The position numbers were made by a program, and so were the translations under genes. From assembly GCF_040054535.1 (NCBI RefSeq), contig NC_090783.1, forward strand, positions 3,957,501 through 4,021,500: a stretch of 64,000 bases of DNA, read 5' to 3'. The notes beneath the pieces were generated by a model. The model was not told the origin of the DNA and made no database searches. It saw nothing but the letters and a program-made list of their open reading frames with translations. This document shows, piece after piece, positions 42,547 to 54,685 of this stretch; position 1 is the first letter of the stretch, and each line of letters begins with the position of its first letter. Source of the stretch: Antennarius striatus. Its lineage: Eukaryota > Chordata > Actinopteri > Lophiiformes > Antennariidae.

Positions 42547-43276
42547 ATGTTCTTGAAATGTAAAATTGGTGAAGGACACTGGGTTTTAATTGGTGCTATG
42601 ATTGGCATGAGATGACAGAACAAATAAAGTTTCCCCCTCAGGTACCGCCTAACATTTCTGTAAATTTGCCAAACTTAGCCCACATTGAAATATTTTTCAG
42701 AGGTAGTACCTGGACAGTCACCCAAAAAAATAAATAATTATAGTTTTAATATTATTTATCAAGTGTGGGCACACAGATAAGAGAGAGAAAATGTTACAGT
42801 CAAAACATTTTTCAGGATACAATTACAGAATGTGTTTCAAGGCAAAACAAGATAGTCTTTTCTCCTTCTTTCCTGTGTCATAACTTTGTATTTTGGACAT
42901 CTACAATAAGTCTCTTGATACAGAAAGGTATTGGGTTTGGAAAAGTTGGCCATGAATGTGAAAATAAATTAACGTCAAATCAAAACCCGACTGACGTTTA
43001 ACTAAACTGTTTTCAGTACGATTTAAAACACCAACACAACTGTCATTTAGCACAAAAGGAACATGAAGTACAGTCCTCCAGTGGCTGTTCCTGGTTTGTC
43101 CACCACTGTAAATATCTATGGGAGTGTATACCCTGCATCAAGATGATCTCATTGTTTTCTCCCAATAGTAACATTTAATTGCTAAATCGATAACTTAATC
43201 AAATCTAAAATGATTTGGTAAAGCTGAAAGATGTTTTTATTGGTCTGCCTGTGCCAGGAGAACTCAGTGAAACCAA
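42547..43276. other. frg1-asah1 intergenic interval
   Basis: About 700 bases between the last frg1 poly(A) signal and the asah1 promoter region, A/T-rich, without a recognised repeat or gene. A further AATAAA lies near 42621. Confidence 0.5.
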
Positions 43277-43609
43277 CCACGTGATGTTCACATAAGTTAT
43301 CATCGCTTCCGCATGGAAGCAACCACTGACTTTGGGGGGGGGGTGATATGTATACATTTATTTATAATTTGGGCCTAGACACTGTTTTAGTAGCAGATGA
43401 CTGCACAAAACACTAAAATTAATGTTATAAAATTAATAATATGACTTTGGTATAATTTATTTTTGTCCACAAGCTGTTTTATATAATCTTTTACAACTTC
43501 CGGTTCTCCCTTGTTATCTGAAAATTAGGTCACTATCACGGGACGTAGCTAGCTTCCGTGTTGGTTTGTATTTACAAACTCGCAGTGGGGAGAGGTGACT
43601 CGTCTCAAG
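43277..43609 (+). promoter_or_regulatory. asah1: asah1 putative promoter region
   Basis: A CACGTGA E-box (43278-43284) lies about 330 bases before the start codon and resembles the CLEAR element bound by TFEB/TFE3 in lysosomal genes (core CACGTGA; outer bases match less well). A CTTCCGGTT ETS-type site is at 43497-43505, about 105 bases before the ATG. No TATA box is obvious. A run of nine G at 43335-43343 separates the two. The assignment rests on motif matching only. Confidence 0.4.
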
Positions 43610-46153
43610 ATGGGTGTCTGCGACTTTCTTATTTTAGCGGCTTTATTTACCGTTGCGTCGACACAGTTTGTACCACCGGTGAGCTGCCTTAAACCGTAAA
43701 CATTTTGCTAGTTGACAATATTTTGTTGTGTTGTCTAAGGACCTTGTGTTCACTTTTTTATTTACAGTATACAGAAGACTGTCGGTCAGACATGTATCCA
43801 CCAAAGGGACCTACGTAAGTAATCCTTATAGAAAAGAACTCACTGGCGCGTTTTGTATATGTCTCAAAGCTGAATTATGGTGCCTTCAGGTGCTCCTCGT
43901 AAACCACAACATCAGAAGTCGCAAGGCCACTTTTGTTTTGAAAGACAAAAAACACCCTTTTACATAATGAATGAGAGACAGTAGGAGAGAAAGAGAGAGA
44001 AATATGTCCAGTCATTAATGATGTGGATGTTGGATGTTCTGATTTGCATCATTGGGCTTCAGCAGCTGTTTTTTTTACACTTTTGTGAATCAGGTTCAAA
44101 GCTGCTGTCAATTGGTACACGGTGGACCTTGACTTACCGCCCAGCAAGAGATGGTCAACTCTGATTACCGAGAAAAAAACAGAAGTGAGAGAGCTGTCAA
44201 GTTCTTCAAATAAATCTCTCATAAATCTCGCCTTTTCAAACACAGTCTCTTTCTTTTAAGTTGGTCAGCATGATTCAGGCCATCAGAGACCTGGCTGATG
44301 CTTTTGTACCCAGTGGGAGGCTGATAGAGTTGGTTGATATAACACTGGTGAGTGTCATTTGGTCTCTGAGCTGTTGTCTACATAATAACTAACATTTTTT
44401 TGATAATCACTAACCGAAGGCTTTCTATCTCATGTTTTATGGCATGCAGCCTCTGATGGCAGACACTCTCCCAGAACCTTTTGGTGATGAAATCAAAGGC
44501 ATCGCAGCCGCTTCAGGAGTTCCTCTTGGTAAAGAAATAAAAAGATTTTCATCCCTCTATGGTTTTTAATGTCCTAATGACCTCTATGCTGTTTTATAAT
44601 GTAGGAGAAGTCGTCTTGTTCAACATCTTCTATGAGGTCTTCACTGTGTGCACGTCGGTTGTTGCAGAAGACAATAATGGTGGGTTGTCATCATGTTTCA
44701 GGTTGATGGACTAACTAAAAAGAATGCTTCACTTTACTGAAATGATTTGGGCTTTGTCACAGGTAACCTCATTCATGGTAGAAATCTGGATTTTGGATTA
44801 TTTTTGGGGTAAGAATCACAGTTTTAAATTCAGCATTTCTGACTCATTTGTTAAATGACATCTCATGAGGGATAAATGTTCTCCTTCCCAGTTGGGATAT
44901 TAAAAACAAGTCATGGATCATTAGTGAGAAGCTGAAGCATCTAGTGGTTAACCTAGACTTCAAGAGAAATAACCAGACTGTCTTCAAGTCAACAAACTTT
45001 GTTGGATATGTTGGCATGCTGACCGGCATCAAGCCTGTAAGTCGAACTTAAGATCAACATAACACTACTCAGCATCAGTTGAGACCTGTAGCAGGAATAT
45101 CAAATGGATATTTATTCCCTCTCCCCCAGCACGCGTTCACCCTGACCATGAATGAGCGCTTCAGCTTAGACGGAGGATACATTGGTGAGTGATGAACTTT
45201 TCTTCTCACTACCATTTCCACGGGTGTTCATGACGACGGCTCCTGATAATCTGATCACATGCAGGAATCCTGGAGTGGATTTTAGGGAGCAGAGATGGGA
45301 TGTGGATGAGCTTTCTCACCCGATCTGTTCTTGAAAATGCAAACAGGTGTGGACAATTGTGAACTGTAACACAAACTGAACGAGTAAAGATATTGCCCAC
45401 CAATAACAAAACTTGTCACCTTCTTACCAGTTACCAAGAAGCCAAAACTCAGTTGTCTCTGACCAAGCTGCTGGCTCCGGCTTACTTTATCCTTGGAGGC
45501 AACCAAACAGGCCAAGGCGCCATCATCACCAGGTCCAGGCTGCTCAGTCTTGACATCTTGGAGTAAGTTGTTCAGAGTTTTAATACCTTTGCTGGTGATA
45601 ACCATAGCCAGAGACATTATTTGTCAGGGTTGTCCTCTCTGGAACGCCTTGAGTGGCAGTCTTCGTGCAAATGCTCCCTTGAACTCAAGGTCGAACTGAC
45701 AGGACTTTAATATCTCTCTCCCTGAAATGGTGCTGAGTCCGTTTAGCTTCTGTAGCACAGCTAAAGATGAAGCCACAGAAGCTGATTTATAAAGATTAAG
45801 TGAAAAAATCTGTATGAAAACATTTGAGAATAGCCTGTTGTTTTAGGATTGGTTCAATATTACTGTATTCTTCTTCTAGATTTAGATTTAGATCTGGTGC
45901 TGATTCGTTTGTGCAAGTAGTTCAAAAGTCAGAATGATGATGCAGTTTTCCTTGTGAGACACATCTTGCTCAACCAGGAACTTTGGTTACAGGTCACCTG
46001 ATTTTTTTTGCTGCAGATCACACATCACCCATTTAACACAGCTGCGTCTCACATGGTGGGGTTGTTCCCCAATTGTTAAGTAGGCACATGTTGCAAGCAG
46101 AGAACAATTTTCACTTTACTGTACAGCGTCCAGACGCTCATGATTAATCAAGC

Positions 46154-46192
<39 letters not shown>

Positions 46193-46657
46193 AGGCTGGA
46201 CTTGAAGCTGGGCCGGTGGTACGTCCTGGAGACAAACTACGATCACTGGAAGGAGCCGTTCTTCCTGGATGATCGCAGAACTCCTGCTATGAAGTGCATG
46301 AACAAAACCACACAGCAGGTGAGGACTGATGACACCCACTTCCTGTACACAACTGGATATCTCCAAATATCATTAAAGTTCAATCATGGGAATTTTTTTT
46401 CTGCCGTTTTATCAAAGTGGCTTTGTCTCTTCTTTCTCAGAACATCTCACTGAACACCATGTATGACATGCTCTCCACCAAGCCAGTGCTAAACAAGGTA
46501 TCTTAATAGCATTTGTACTTATTAACTGAAGCTCAGATTAATAACTTAACTGACCCTTTTTCCCCAGCTGACCACATACACAACACTGATGCAGGTGTCC
46601 GAGGGAAACCTGGAGTCATACATCCGCGACTGTCCAAACCCCTGCATGCCCTGGTAG
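43610..46657 (+). CDS. asah1: Acid ceramidase (N-acylsphingosine amidohydrolase), 14 coding exons, 392 aa
   Basis: Lysosomal hydrolase that splits ceramide into sphingosine and fatty acid. Exons: 43610-43678, 43768-43814, 44094-44184, 44261-44347, 44450-44528, 44605-44679, 44763-44808, 44892-45036, 45130-45184, 45265-45346, 45431-45562, 46195-46318, 46441-46497, 46568-46657; all GT-AG, 1,179 nt with stop (human 395 aa, 14 exons). Residues 1-19 form a hydrophobic signal peptide. As an Ntn-hydrolase it is cut before its nucleophile: the conserved cysteine is Cys140 in [10 protein letters not shown] (human Cys143). The other active-site residues are present at a constant offset of three: Arg156 and Asp159 in HGRNLDFG, Glu222 in NER, Asn317 in ETNYD and Arg330 in LDDRR. 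Disulphide cysteines 28/337 and 385/389 are kept. Sequons remain at Asn170, 283, 339 and 345, but the one at human Asn259 is lost (ENANS here). The enzyme looks intact. Exon 12 has an unusual (TG)n acceptor. Confidence 0.98.
46155..46194 (+). repeat. (TG)18 repeat forming the 3' splice site of asah1 exon 12
   Basis: Eighteen TG units (46155-46190) run directly into TCAG at 46191-46194, after which exon 12 begins. There is no ordinary polypyrimidine tract between the repeat and the AG. A plausible branch-point adenosine lies in TGATTAATCA at 46141-46150. The exon is certain because it encodes the conserved [11 protein letters not shown] and FFLDDRR stretches in the right phase. Confidence 0.95.
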
Positions 46658-47010
46658 CGGTCTGAAATGCACACCAACCCCGAGAAGCAATGAGAGACTA
46701 TCTCAGCCGATCTCATGACGGTGAACGGTTGTTCGAGCAGCCGGTGGTGTTATTGTGACACGTAGCTGTTTTTTCTTACCAAGCTGGTCGAAGCTTCCCT
46801 CATTTTATTTGTACTGAGATTTAACACTTGATGTTGTATTTGCATATTGAGTCTCCCAGTGAAGCTCACTGTGGACCGAGGGATCTCTAAGATGAGCTCC
46901 TGCATATCAGTAATTTCTCAAATCGCACCTTGTTGTCAGCACCTTTTTTAGAGTAACATGTCTGAAGTTACTGATTACTGTACTGGTTGCTGAATTGTTT
47001 TCCACATTTT

Positions 47011-47071
47011 ATTAAATATAAAAAGTGTACAAATGGGTAGTTATGCTTGTGTGTGAGCTGCTACGAATAAA
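47011..47071 (+). terminator. asah1: asah1 polyadenylation signals
   Basis: ATTAAA occurs at 47011-47016 and a canonical AATAAA at 47066-47071, about 410 bases after the asah1 stop, followed by a T-rich stretch. The AATAAA is the better candidate. It lies only about 160 bases from the candidate poly(A) signals of the convergent pcm1 gene. Confidence 0.65.
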
Positions 47072-47202
47072 GCTGTTTTTTTCCATTTATTATTTGAAGA
47101 TGTAACAATACCAGTACGCCATCAGGGAACGGCATCACTGAGACATCTAACATGATTAACTGCATAATGTACAAAATGTTGACAACACAGAAGGTCCTCT
47201 AA

Positions 47203-47239
47203 TTTATTATTTAAAACATACTTAAGTCAACACTTTATT
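47203..47239 (-). terminator. pcm1: pcm1 polyadenylation signals
   Basis: TTTATT on the plus strand (AATAAA on the coding strand) occurs at 47234-47239 and 47203-47208. This gives pcm1 a 3' UTR of roughly 560-600 bases beyond the stop at 47801. The 3' UTR (about 47,215-47,800) shows no other structure that I can recognise. Confidence 0.5.
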
Positions 47240-47800
47240 ACATGGATCTCAGTGGATATGAACAATAAAGAACAGAACCATATATATTGAGTCAAGTCTC
47301 AACTTTGACCCGTGATGGAATGGGGGAAAAAAAAGTCTTCAACCAGGAGAAACGTGTAGAAGTCATTGTCACAGTCAGCCAGGCTACTGCTGAACAGCCA
47401 TCCCATTCCATTATCTCTTTAGTATGAGGAGTCGAGAGCAGAAAATAACAGCTGCACAGCAGTAAGGCTGGACCGAAACAGAACATTCAAAAACTTCTAA
47501 CACATTTAGTGGCCCTAAAGATGTCTTTCAGGGTTAGTCGTCAGGAAACAGCAGCAGAGAGAACCAAGTCCCCAGAATACAAAAAAAAAATCACATTGAT
47601 ATTTAGGATTAAAACAAACAGTGAAGTGTTGACTGTGTAGTTTTGTGTAACATGACCAGTATGGGCCTTTTGCTCTTCAAACTATCAGATAAAGAATTAA
47701 CAAATGAACATCACTAACAGATAGAGTGTCTGAACACTAGTGTCACTAAAAAACAAAAAAACTAAACAGCTGACTTGACTTGTGACATCAGCATAAATCT

Positions 47801-50800
47801 TCACTCACTCTGGGCGCCAACGGTATCTGAAAAGGACAAAAGAAAACATCATTTACTCTGCAAATGGACCTTTAACCCAAGTACTGATTTAAATAAAACA
47901 GCCGTCTGAGCAGATATAAACATTGTGCACGAGGTTTTGTGTTTGGCAGCTATCTGTAACCCATACCTGGTTCCTTCAGTGCGTGTGCGTTCCCCACCAG
48001 CCCAGTCAGTGACTCTGTGTTCCCATTGAGGATTTCTACTGACAGATTGTTATTCTGCTGCTCCTCAACTATTCTCTTCTGCAGTTCCTCCTAAAGGTGC
48101 GGCAAACATGAAATTATTAGATGTCATCAGAGCAATTCTATTACACACCTTCATTTATATTCGACATTAGATGCAAACGTCACAACGGCGTTCAGCAAAC
48201 GTGACGTACCTCACACATGACGGTGAGCTGCACTGGTAAATCATCCACCTTCACGTAGTCTTCTTCATCCGACTTCTGACTGGCGTAACCGGAGCCCATC
48301 TCCTGCATCAGTAACAATAACTAAGTGAGTGGCGCCAGTAAACGGCGAAGTACCGGCCCAATAAACGAGCATCGTCAGCCCTGGACTCACGTCTAAATTG
48401 ATCATGACAGGTGAATCCGTGTCCGTGCTGCTCGTGGTGATTGATTCTTTCGGGACGTCTTGACCACCAGGAGCTGTGGAGCCTCCGCCTGAGGCGGGAG
48501 GCTCGACCGAAGAACTGCTCCCTTCAGGCCCCTGGAAATCAGCCCCATCGCACTTCTCTACTGTAGAATCAGCCGGTCCGACTGACGCATTCATTTCTGC
48601 AAGACAAAAAGGGCGGGGGGAGCTCAAGTGACACCAGATTGTAAGGAAATTCTAGAAACAACCAAGGTTAGACGAATAGGGCCTCACCATCATCACCATC
48701 ATCACCATCACCCCCATTGTCGTTCTTTGAACTCCTTTGTTCAGTTTTGTTCTCCTGGGTCTCGTCCGTCATCTCCTGAGGTGTGAAAGTCGCTCAAGTC
48801 ACACTATATTAAATGTGTTGTATAAAGTTATGTCATCAAGTGCAGCTCGTACCTCCAGCTCCACCTGTTTATCGGCAGACGCCTGCAAAGATGTCTGGAC
48901 GTCAACGGGTCCAGCTTCAAATTCCTCCATTTCCTCCTCCTCGTTCTCATCCTCCCCACTGCCGTAGTTTGTCAGGGCCTGAGTCTCTGCTTTGGAAAGA
49001 CCTGAAAGAAAGACAGACACACGCAGACAAGACGATGAAAATCACTTCTGAATGCTAGTGGGTCTTTTTCCAAAAATATTTTCACTCACTGATGGACAGA
49101 AGTATTCCTTGACCGTTCTCAACGTCCTCTGAAGCTTCACTGCTCCTGCTGTTCTTCCTCTCCGTCTGAAGGTAAAGTTCCTGGGGAGAACTTCCCTCCT
49201 TCTCAGCCTCATCTAGGCAGTTTTGCTGTAAATATCTTAAATGACTGACTTTGTCTTCCTCTGCGTAAGCTGGGGAAGGTAATTTTTCAGCAACACTGAG
49301 CTTATTTTCCTAAAAATGAAGTAAAAATTAAACACAAAATGTAAGCTCAGTATTACTGAAATTTCATACTTTCATTATTATATTACTGACAACTACAAGA
49401 GAACGAAAAATCAATTTACTTTGGGACTGTCACTCGTTTGACTGAGCTGCTTCTTATATTTGTGTTTGGCTGCCAAGGCCTCCCCGGTGCCGTTGTCCAA
49501 ATCTTGCATGAGCCTAAAGAAGGCCAGTTCGTTGAAGAGGATCTCTGAGATCTCCACCACAAGGTCTTCCCCACAGTCGTTCAGAGTGTGACCCACAAAT
49601 TTATCAAGAGAGTCCTGGGGAAGAAAAAAAAAAAGAGTGTGGAATGTCAGAGAAGCTGTTCTTCATGTTGTCTCTCTTAAACTTGTTTATCCTGATCTTG
49701 AAGAATCGCCTTTGGACATACCTGCAGTATGCCTCCCAGCTGTCTGTGGAAAATGCGGAAAAACGCTTTGCTTTCATCGTTTTGCTGGGTGAGACTAAGA
49801 ACCATGTGTCGCACAGATGTGAGCAGCTGGGGGGAACACACCTCGCCCATGTTCTCCTAAGAAAACATTACAGAATGATTTAAACTCTTCAGATCTTCTA
49901 ACTAATTCACCTTTTTTTTTTCAATATCTGTACATTCTCTGCAGAGTAAAAAGCTCATGACTGTCTGACCCTGCAGCTCTCGATTGGTTTTCATACCTTG
50001 AGGAAAGGAATGACTTCTGTCATGATGGCTTTGATCTGACGATCCAACTGCTGCGTGTCGATCTGAGGGCAGTGCACGGCCGTGGCGCCCTCTGCTCACA
50101 CGCGAAAAACAAATTAGAAAATCATTTTGTTCAGAAACTTCACAGCAAAAGGAAAGGAATTCATTGTGTTGCAATGCATGTTTGCAGAAGGTGTGCTCAG
50201 GCAGCGTTAAGTCACTCGGTACCTTCCAGCTGGTCAGCAGGAAAAGCAGAAGGATGTTCAGCATTTGAGACTTCCGAGGCACCCACAGCTACAGCGTTGG
50301 CGTTGCAGGGGTTAAATTGAGCTTTAAGCTTCATGCGCTCATACTCCCTAATCCTGGCCAAAGCCTTGTCTAAATGAATCACTGTGTTTCCTATCGGAGC
50401 AGCAAAGAAAAGGGAAGCAGGGGGGGGGGGGGTGAAAAAGGAGACAGGAACAGGAATCCCAAAAAGCTCAAAATCAATGAAGCGAGAGAGAAGCCTGCAG
50501 TGGATACAGATACATCTGTAAACAGGTTTACACTGCAGGACCCAGCTCAGTATGCCAGCCACACTCCTAACATGTCAGTGAAGGTCCCAAAATGCCCAAG
50601 TATATTTCCACTAGAAAACCACTCTTTTCTTAAAAGCAATATTTCGTAGTTCCACCCCATATTGATCCTGATGTGCAGCTTGATTGTTTACCAAGACATG
50701 CCCAAAGAGTTCTTGCTAAGGAAAAGAGGGAATCGGGCATCTCAGCTAGAGCGTTTAAGGTCATAAGTAAGAGTGTTAATGACCTGCAAAACAGCCACAC

Positions 50801-53800
50801 AGTTATATAAGCATCTATAAGCCCAACTGTCCAATAGAAACTGTACCCAGGTCATCGCTGGCAAATGGTTCCAGGTTGGAGGAAGTTGAGACGGTGCTGT
50901 CATCGTCCACAGATTCTTCATCATCCCTTATCTTTTTCCCAGCATGCATTGGGTTCATGCTTTTCTCCACCTCCTAAAAAAAAAAAAAAAAAAAAGGCAA
51001 ACTGTTGTGATTTCTCCTACGCCAAAAGTTTTTTTAGCCCTAATAATTTGGATTATGGAAGAACGGATGATGAATCACGACAGACCCACAGCCTAATATC
51101 GACTTGAAAATCACAGAGGTTGCAAACATTTCATCAATCATTGTTGAACGAAGACATTATGTGCAGGCGACAGGCCTCGCTTCCAATCAGCACAACCCTG
51201 GAGACCTGAACCCAGAACAAAGAGCATCATGCAGAGATGTGGTTTTGCTTTTTTTTTTTTTCTTTAAAGATATCTGAAGTCGTTCTGTGAAGTTAATTCA
51301 AAGACAATGAAGATGGGTGGAAGGGAAAGTGAAACCACAGAATGAAGAGGAATATGGATGAATTAAAAAAGACAATGTAGGCAAGGTTGAAAGGCAGCCT
51401 GAGAAACTAATGGACGATGTACTGAAATCGGGAAGAGAAAGCAAGGAAAAAGTGACAAAAAAAAAAAAAAGAGGGGGGGGGACAGAATAACAGGGTCAAA
51501 CTGACAGACTGAGGCTGGTAAAAAAGATCAGAAATATGAGAATGCCATGCTAGAGAGCAATAAAGGGTTTCATACTGCGTCGCTGGTGGCTCGGCTCTCG
51601 CTGGGTGTGAGTTCGGACTGGGAGCCTGTGGCCCACGCTGCAGCGCCAAGGGGGGGCAGCAGGTCCTCCGCGGCTCGTTTCTCCGCCAGGTGCCTGGTCA
51701 CTATTTCCTGGAAGAAACATGAGGAACGACTCGTGTAATCATGAAAAGCTCTCAAGGGGACTTTGTATCTATACAGTAATTCCTCATTAGTCTGGGTTAA
51801 TGCGTTCCAGGACCACCTGTGAAAAACACAATTCTGTGATCTAGTGATGATTTATTTTATTATTAACGGTAATTTAAACGTTTATCAACCCTTCCCACAC
51901 TCTTACAGAAAATCAGAATCAGCAGAATTCTATGTAAAACTGTCCTGACCTCAAAACAATACAGAAACACACACACTGTGTTACACGGGATGAATTGGCC
52001 TGACTGTCTTGTAATAATTGGCATACGAGATTTATCGATACCACATCAAAACAGCAGGTGAGCTTTCGTGCAAGGTCAATCAGTAAGCAGTTATGTCTTG
52101 ATTCTTGCCTGTAAGGAATACAGAGCCCTCTGCCGCAAATAGTCGGTGTGGAGCAGCTGCAGCTCGTGGAAGAGCTCAATGAGGAAGTGTGGACGGGACT
52201 CGTTCTGGGATATCAAAGTAGCCACCTCAGAGTAGATGGTCTCCCTCAGCGCCTCGAACAGCGAGAAGTCACTGCTTGCATCTACAGGTTCAAGATTTGA
52301 CAGTACAGAGATCTCATCCATTAATTAAAAAAAAAAAGTGTAAAGCTCTTATATCTTGAAGAGATGGTTTAGCTTGAGACAAACTGAACATGCATGAAAT
52401 GCTGAGGTAACTCAATCAAGTCAAATAATGGGTTTGGATTTGTCAGTTTACCTGGTGCTTCTGTGCATGCAATTCTGTTAGAGAGGAAGGGTGTTCTCCA
52501 AGCATATGCTGTGAGTGAGATATATTCAATTGACAAAAAAATAAATGAACCAGAACTTAAAAGAACACATGGCATCGAGACAAACTTGCAAAGAAAAGTA
52601 TATCAAAAAGACAACCAAAGTTTGACAAGCCTAAAGCAGATATATGTATACGAAATATAATAATAAAGACCACAGGCACAAGAAGTGAGGTGGGTGAGTA
52701 AATTTCACTACAACAGAGGAGTTCCTTACCAGAGGAGAGGTCATTTTGCTTGTTCCCAAGCTTAGACTTGCTGTCCAGTTTCTCTCGGGTGAGCTTGTCC
52801 AGCAGACTCTTATTCTGATCCTTCTGCCGAGACGAAGGCGCCCTCTCCTGGGCGAAGTCAGTAGTACTACTCACACTGTCACTCTCCTGGCCTGAGGAAA
52901 ACAACACACACACACAAGAAAGAATAAGACAACTGAGTCTTATAAAAATTTGTTCACGGCAAAAAATCAACAAGGTTTGACTCCATTTTTTTACCTTCAA
53001 AGTTCCTGTTATGTCCTTTGCCTCTCTTGCGATGACTCTTTGAATTTGGCGTCTTGCTTCGAGTAGCCAGGTTGGCTTGTGCAGAAGCCTTGCAACCGGC
53101 CTTGTAGGTCTTTGTGATGGTTGTGGAATCAACGGGATCAGGCATGCTGCTCAGGCTTTCCTGCGACGCCCTGTCAAACTGCTGAGGTCGATGGTGGTGG
53201 CTGGCAAAAGTGGGCGTGGAGGGGGGAGACTGTTGGAGCACCGTGTTAGATGGATAACGGTGGAAGGCGTTGTTTGCATAGTAGGTGTTTGACCAGTCAG
53301 TCAGCCTAAAAGAGTCACGTGGAAAATGACTATAAACAATAAAGTTTGCACAAATAGATCAAACCATCTTTTAAAGTAAGGGTGACGGACGTACCCCCTC
53401 TCTATGTTGGGGTTGACAGGAGAGCGCTGGAGTGGAGGAGGGAAACTCATGTACTCTGTTTTCATTGAAGTGTTGGGGTCTAAATGCTGCTTCTGGTGTT
53501 CAGGGGACACCTGACCTGCTGCACCCTGAGGGAACTCCCCCAAGGAACCAGGAATGAGTGGATACAACTGAAAGCCTGCAGAGTGAAAGAAAGGATAAAA
53601 TAACTTGAAACATTTTTCAAAATGTCCCAATTTTATTTCCAGGAATGTCAAACTGAATGACTCAAAAATTGTTAAGATGGTATTTCAGACTGGGTATATC
53701 AGATAATAACCAAAAACCGTATCATGCATAATATTCTGTTTTAAATTTCAATCTAATAAATATGCAAGACATACTCGGAGGGATTGTCGGTATGGCAGCA

Positions 53801-54685
53801 GCCGGCATGCCATTGGCTAGAGAATGCTGAGTGGAAGGGAAAGGTCGAAAGGTGCCGGGAGAAGCTGAAGGACTGGGGCTGGATTCCCGGCCGGAGCCCT
53901 GCTTCTGTCTTTGCCATCCTGTTGTTGAGGACACATGCGGCTGACGTTGCTGCTGCTGCTGCTGCTGGCGAAGGAGGTCATTCAGGACTTGCTTCAGTCT
54001 AAATAAAAGGAGGAAGAGTTTAGAAAAATATTTACAAAAATGATTAACCAATAGAAATAAAGTAGTGAAGTATTAATTTCACCTTTGCACGTTGCTTTGC
54101 TGCCAAGCCAGTTGGGTGTAACACTGGTTGAGCTGATGCATGACGAGCTGGATCTGTGGTGAAGACAGAGTGTTGGGTAGCATGTGGTACTGGCCTGTTA
54201 GCAGGGTTTGTAGCATATAGGACAGGGTCTGGAGAAGAAGATAATAGAGATTTTATTTGGATAATTCTACCTAACACACTCTGGAAAAGGACGGGATAGA
54301 AGGCTACGAGCAGAGAACAGAGATCGGTTTGGAAATTCTTCTATGATTTAAAGTGCAGTTTTGTGTCAACTATCAAGGTCACTGTCTGCACGTTTCCATG
54401 CGTTACTTCAGCGGACAAACCTGTTGGTCCTGCAGGAGCGTCTGACTCATGCTGGTACTGAAGTCGAGCTGTCTCTGCAGATGTCTGATCTGCTCCTGCC
54501 ATTGACATGATACCTCTGCGAAGGAGAGCTCAGAGGCCCAGCGCAGGTTCTCTTGCCGCCGCGTGCCGCCATGCTGACTCTGGTTCAAACCTCTGGGCTG
54601 CTGCTGCTGCTGCGTCTTACTGTTGTTATGAAAACATGGACTTCCACTGACGCTATTTGGATATATATCCCGAGGCTTTGAGTTT
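47801..54685 (-). other. pcm1: pcm1 coding exons 18-37 (exon map, C-terminal half)
   Basis: In transcript order: 54421-54685, 54083-54228, 53775-53998, 53395-53575, 52995-53305, 52730-52891, 52109-52281, 51576-51707, 50847-50973, 50223-50390, 49997-50091, 49722-49856, 49420-49614, 49090-49309, 48853-49001, 48688-48775, 48391-48596, 48210-48302, 47967-48090 and 47801-47826. All are GT-AG except the intron after 52109, whose donor is CAG|GCAAGA (a GC-AG intron). Exon 24 (52109-52281) holds the best conserved block of the whole protein. Exon 26 follows an acceptor with about 20 T. The last exon contributes only eight codons, with the stop TGA at 47803-47801. Confidence 0.9.

Noticed and set aside
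45282..45699. Opposing frames of 111 and 68 codons over asah1
   Set aside because: The minus-strand frame is antisense to asah1 exons 10-11. The plus-strand frame covers exon 11 in a shifted frame and runs into the intron.
52452..52474. A 23-nt microexon alternative (AG before AATTGC) in pcm1
   Set aside because: It would enter in phase 1 but leave in phase 0 and break the reading frame of the next exon. Only the 57-nt version keeps phase.
52557..53132. 191-codon open frame on the minus strand, the longest in the window
   Set aside because: It is pcm1 exon 23 read through both flanking introns, with part of exon 22 in another frame. The true exon is 52730-52891.
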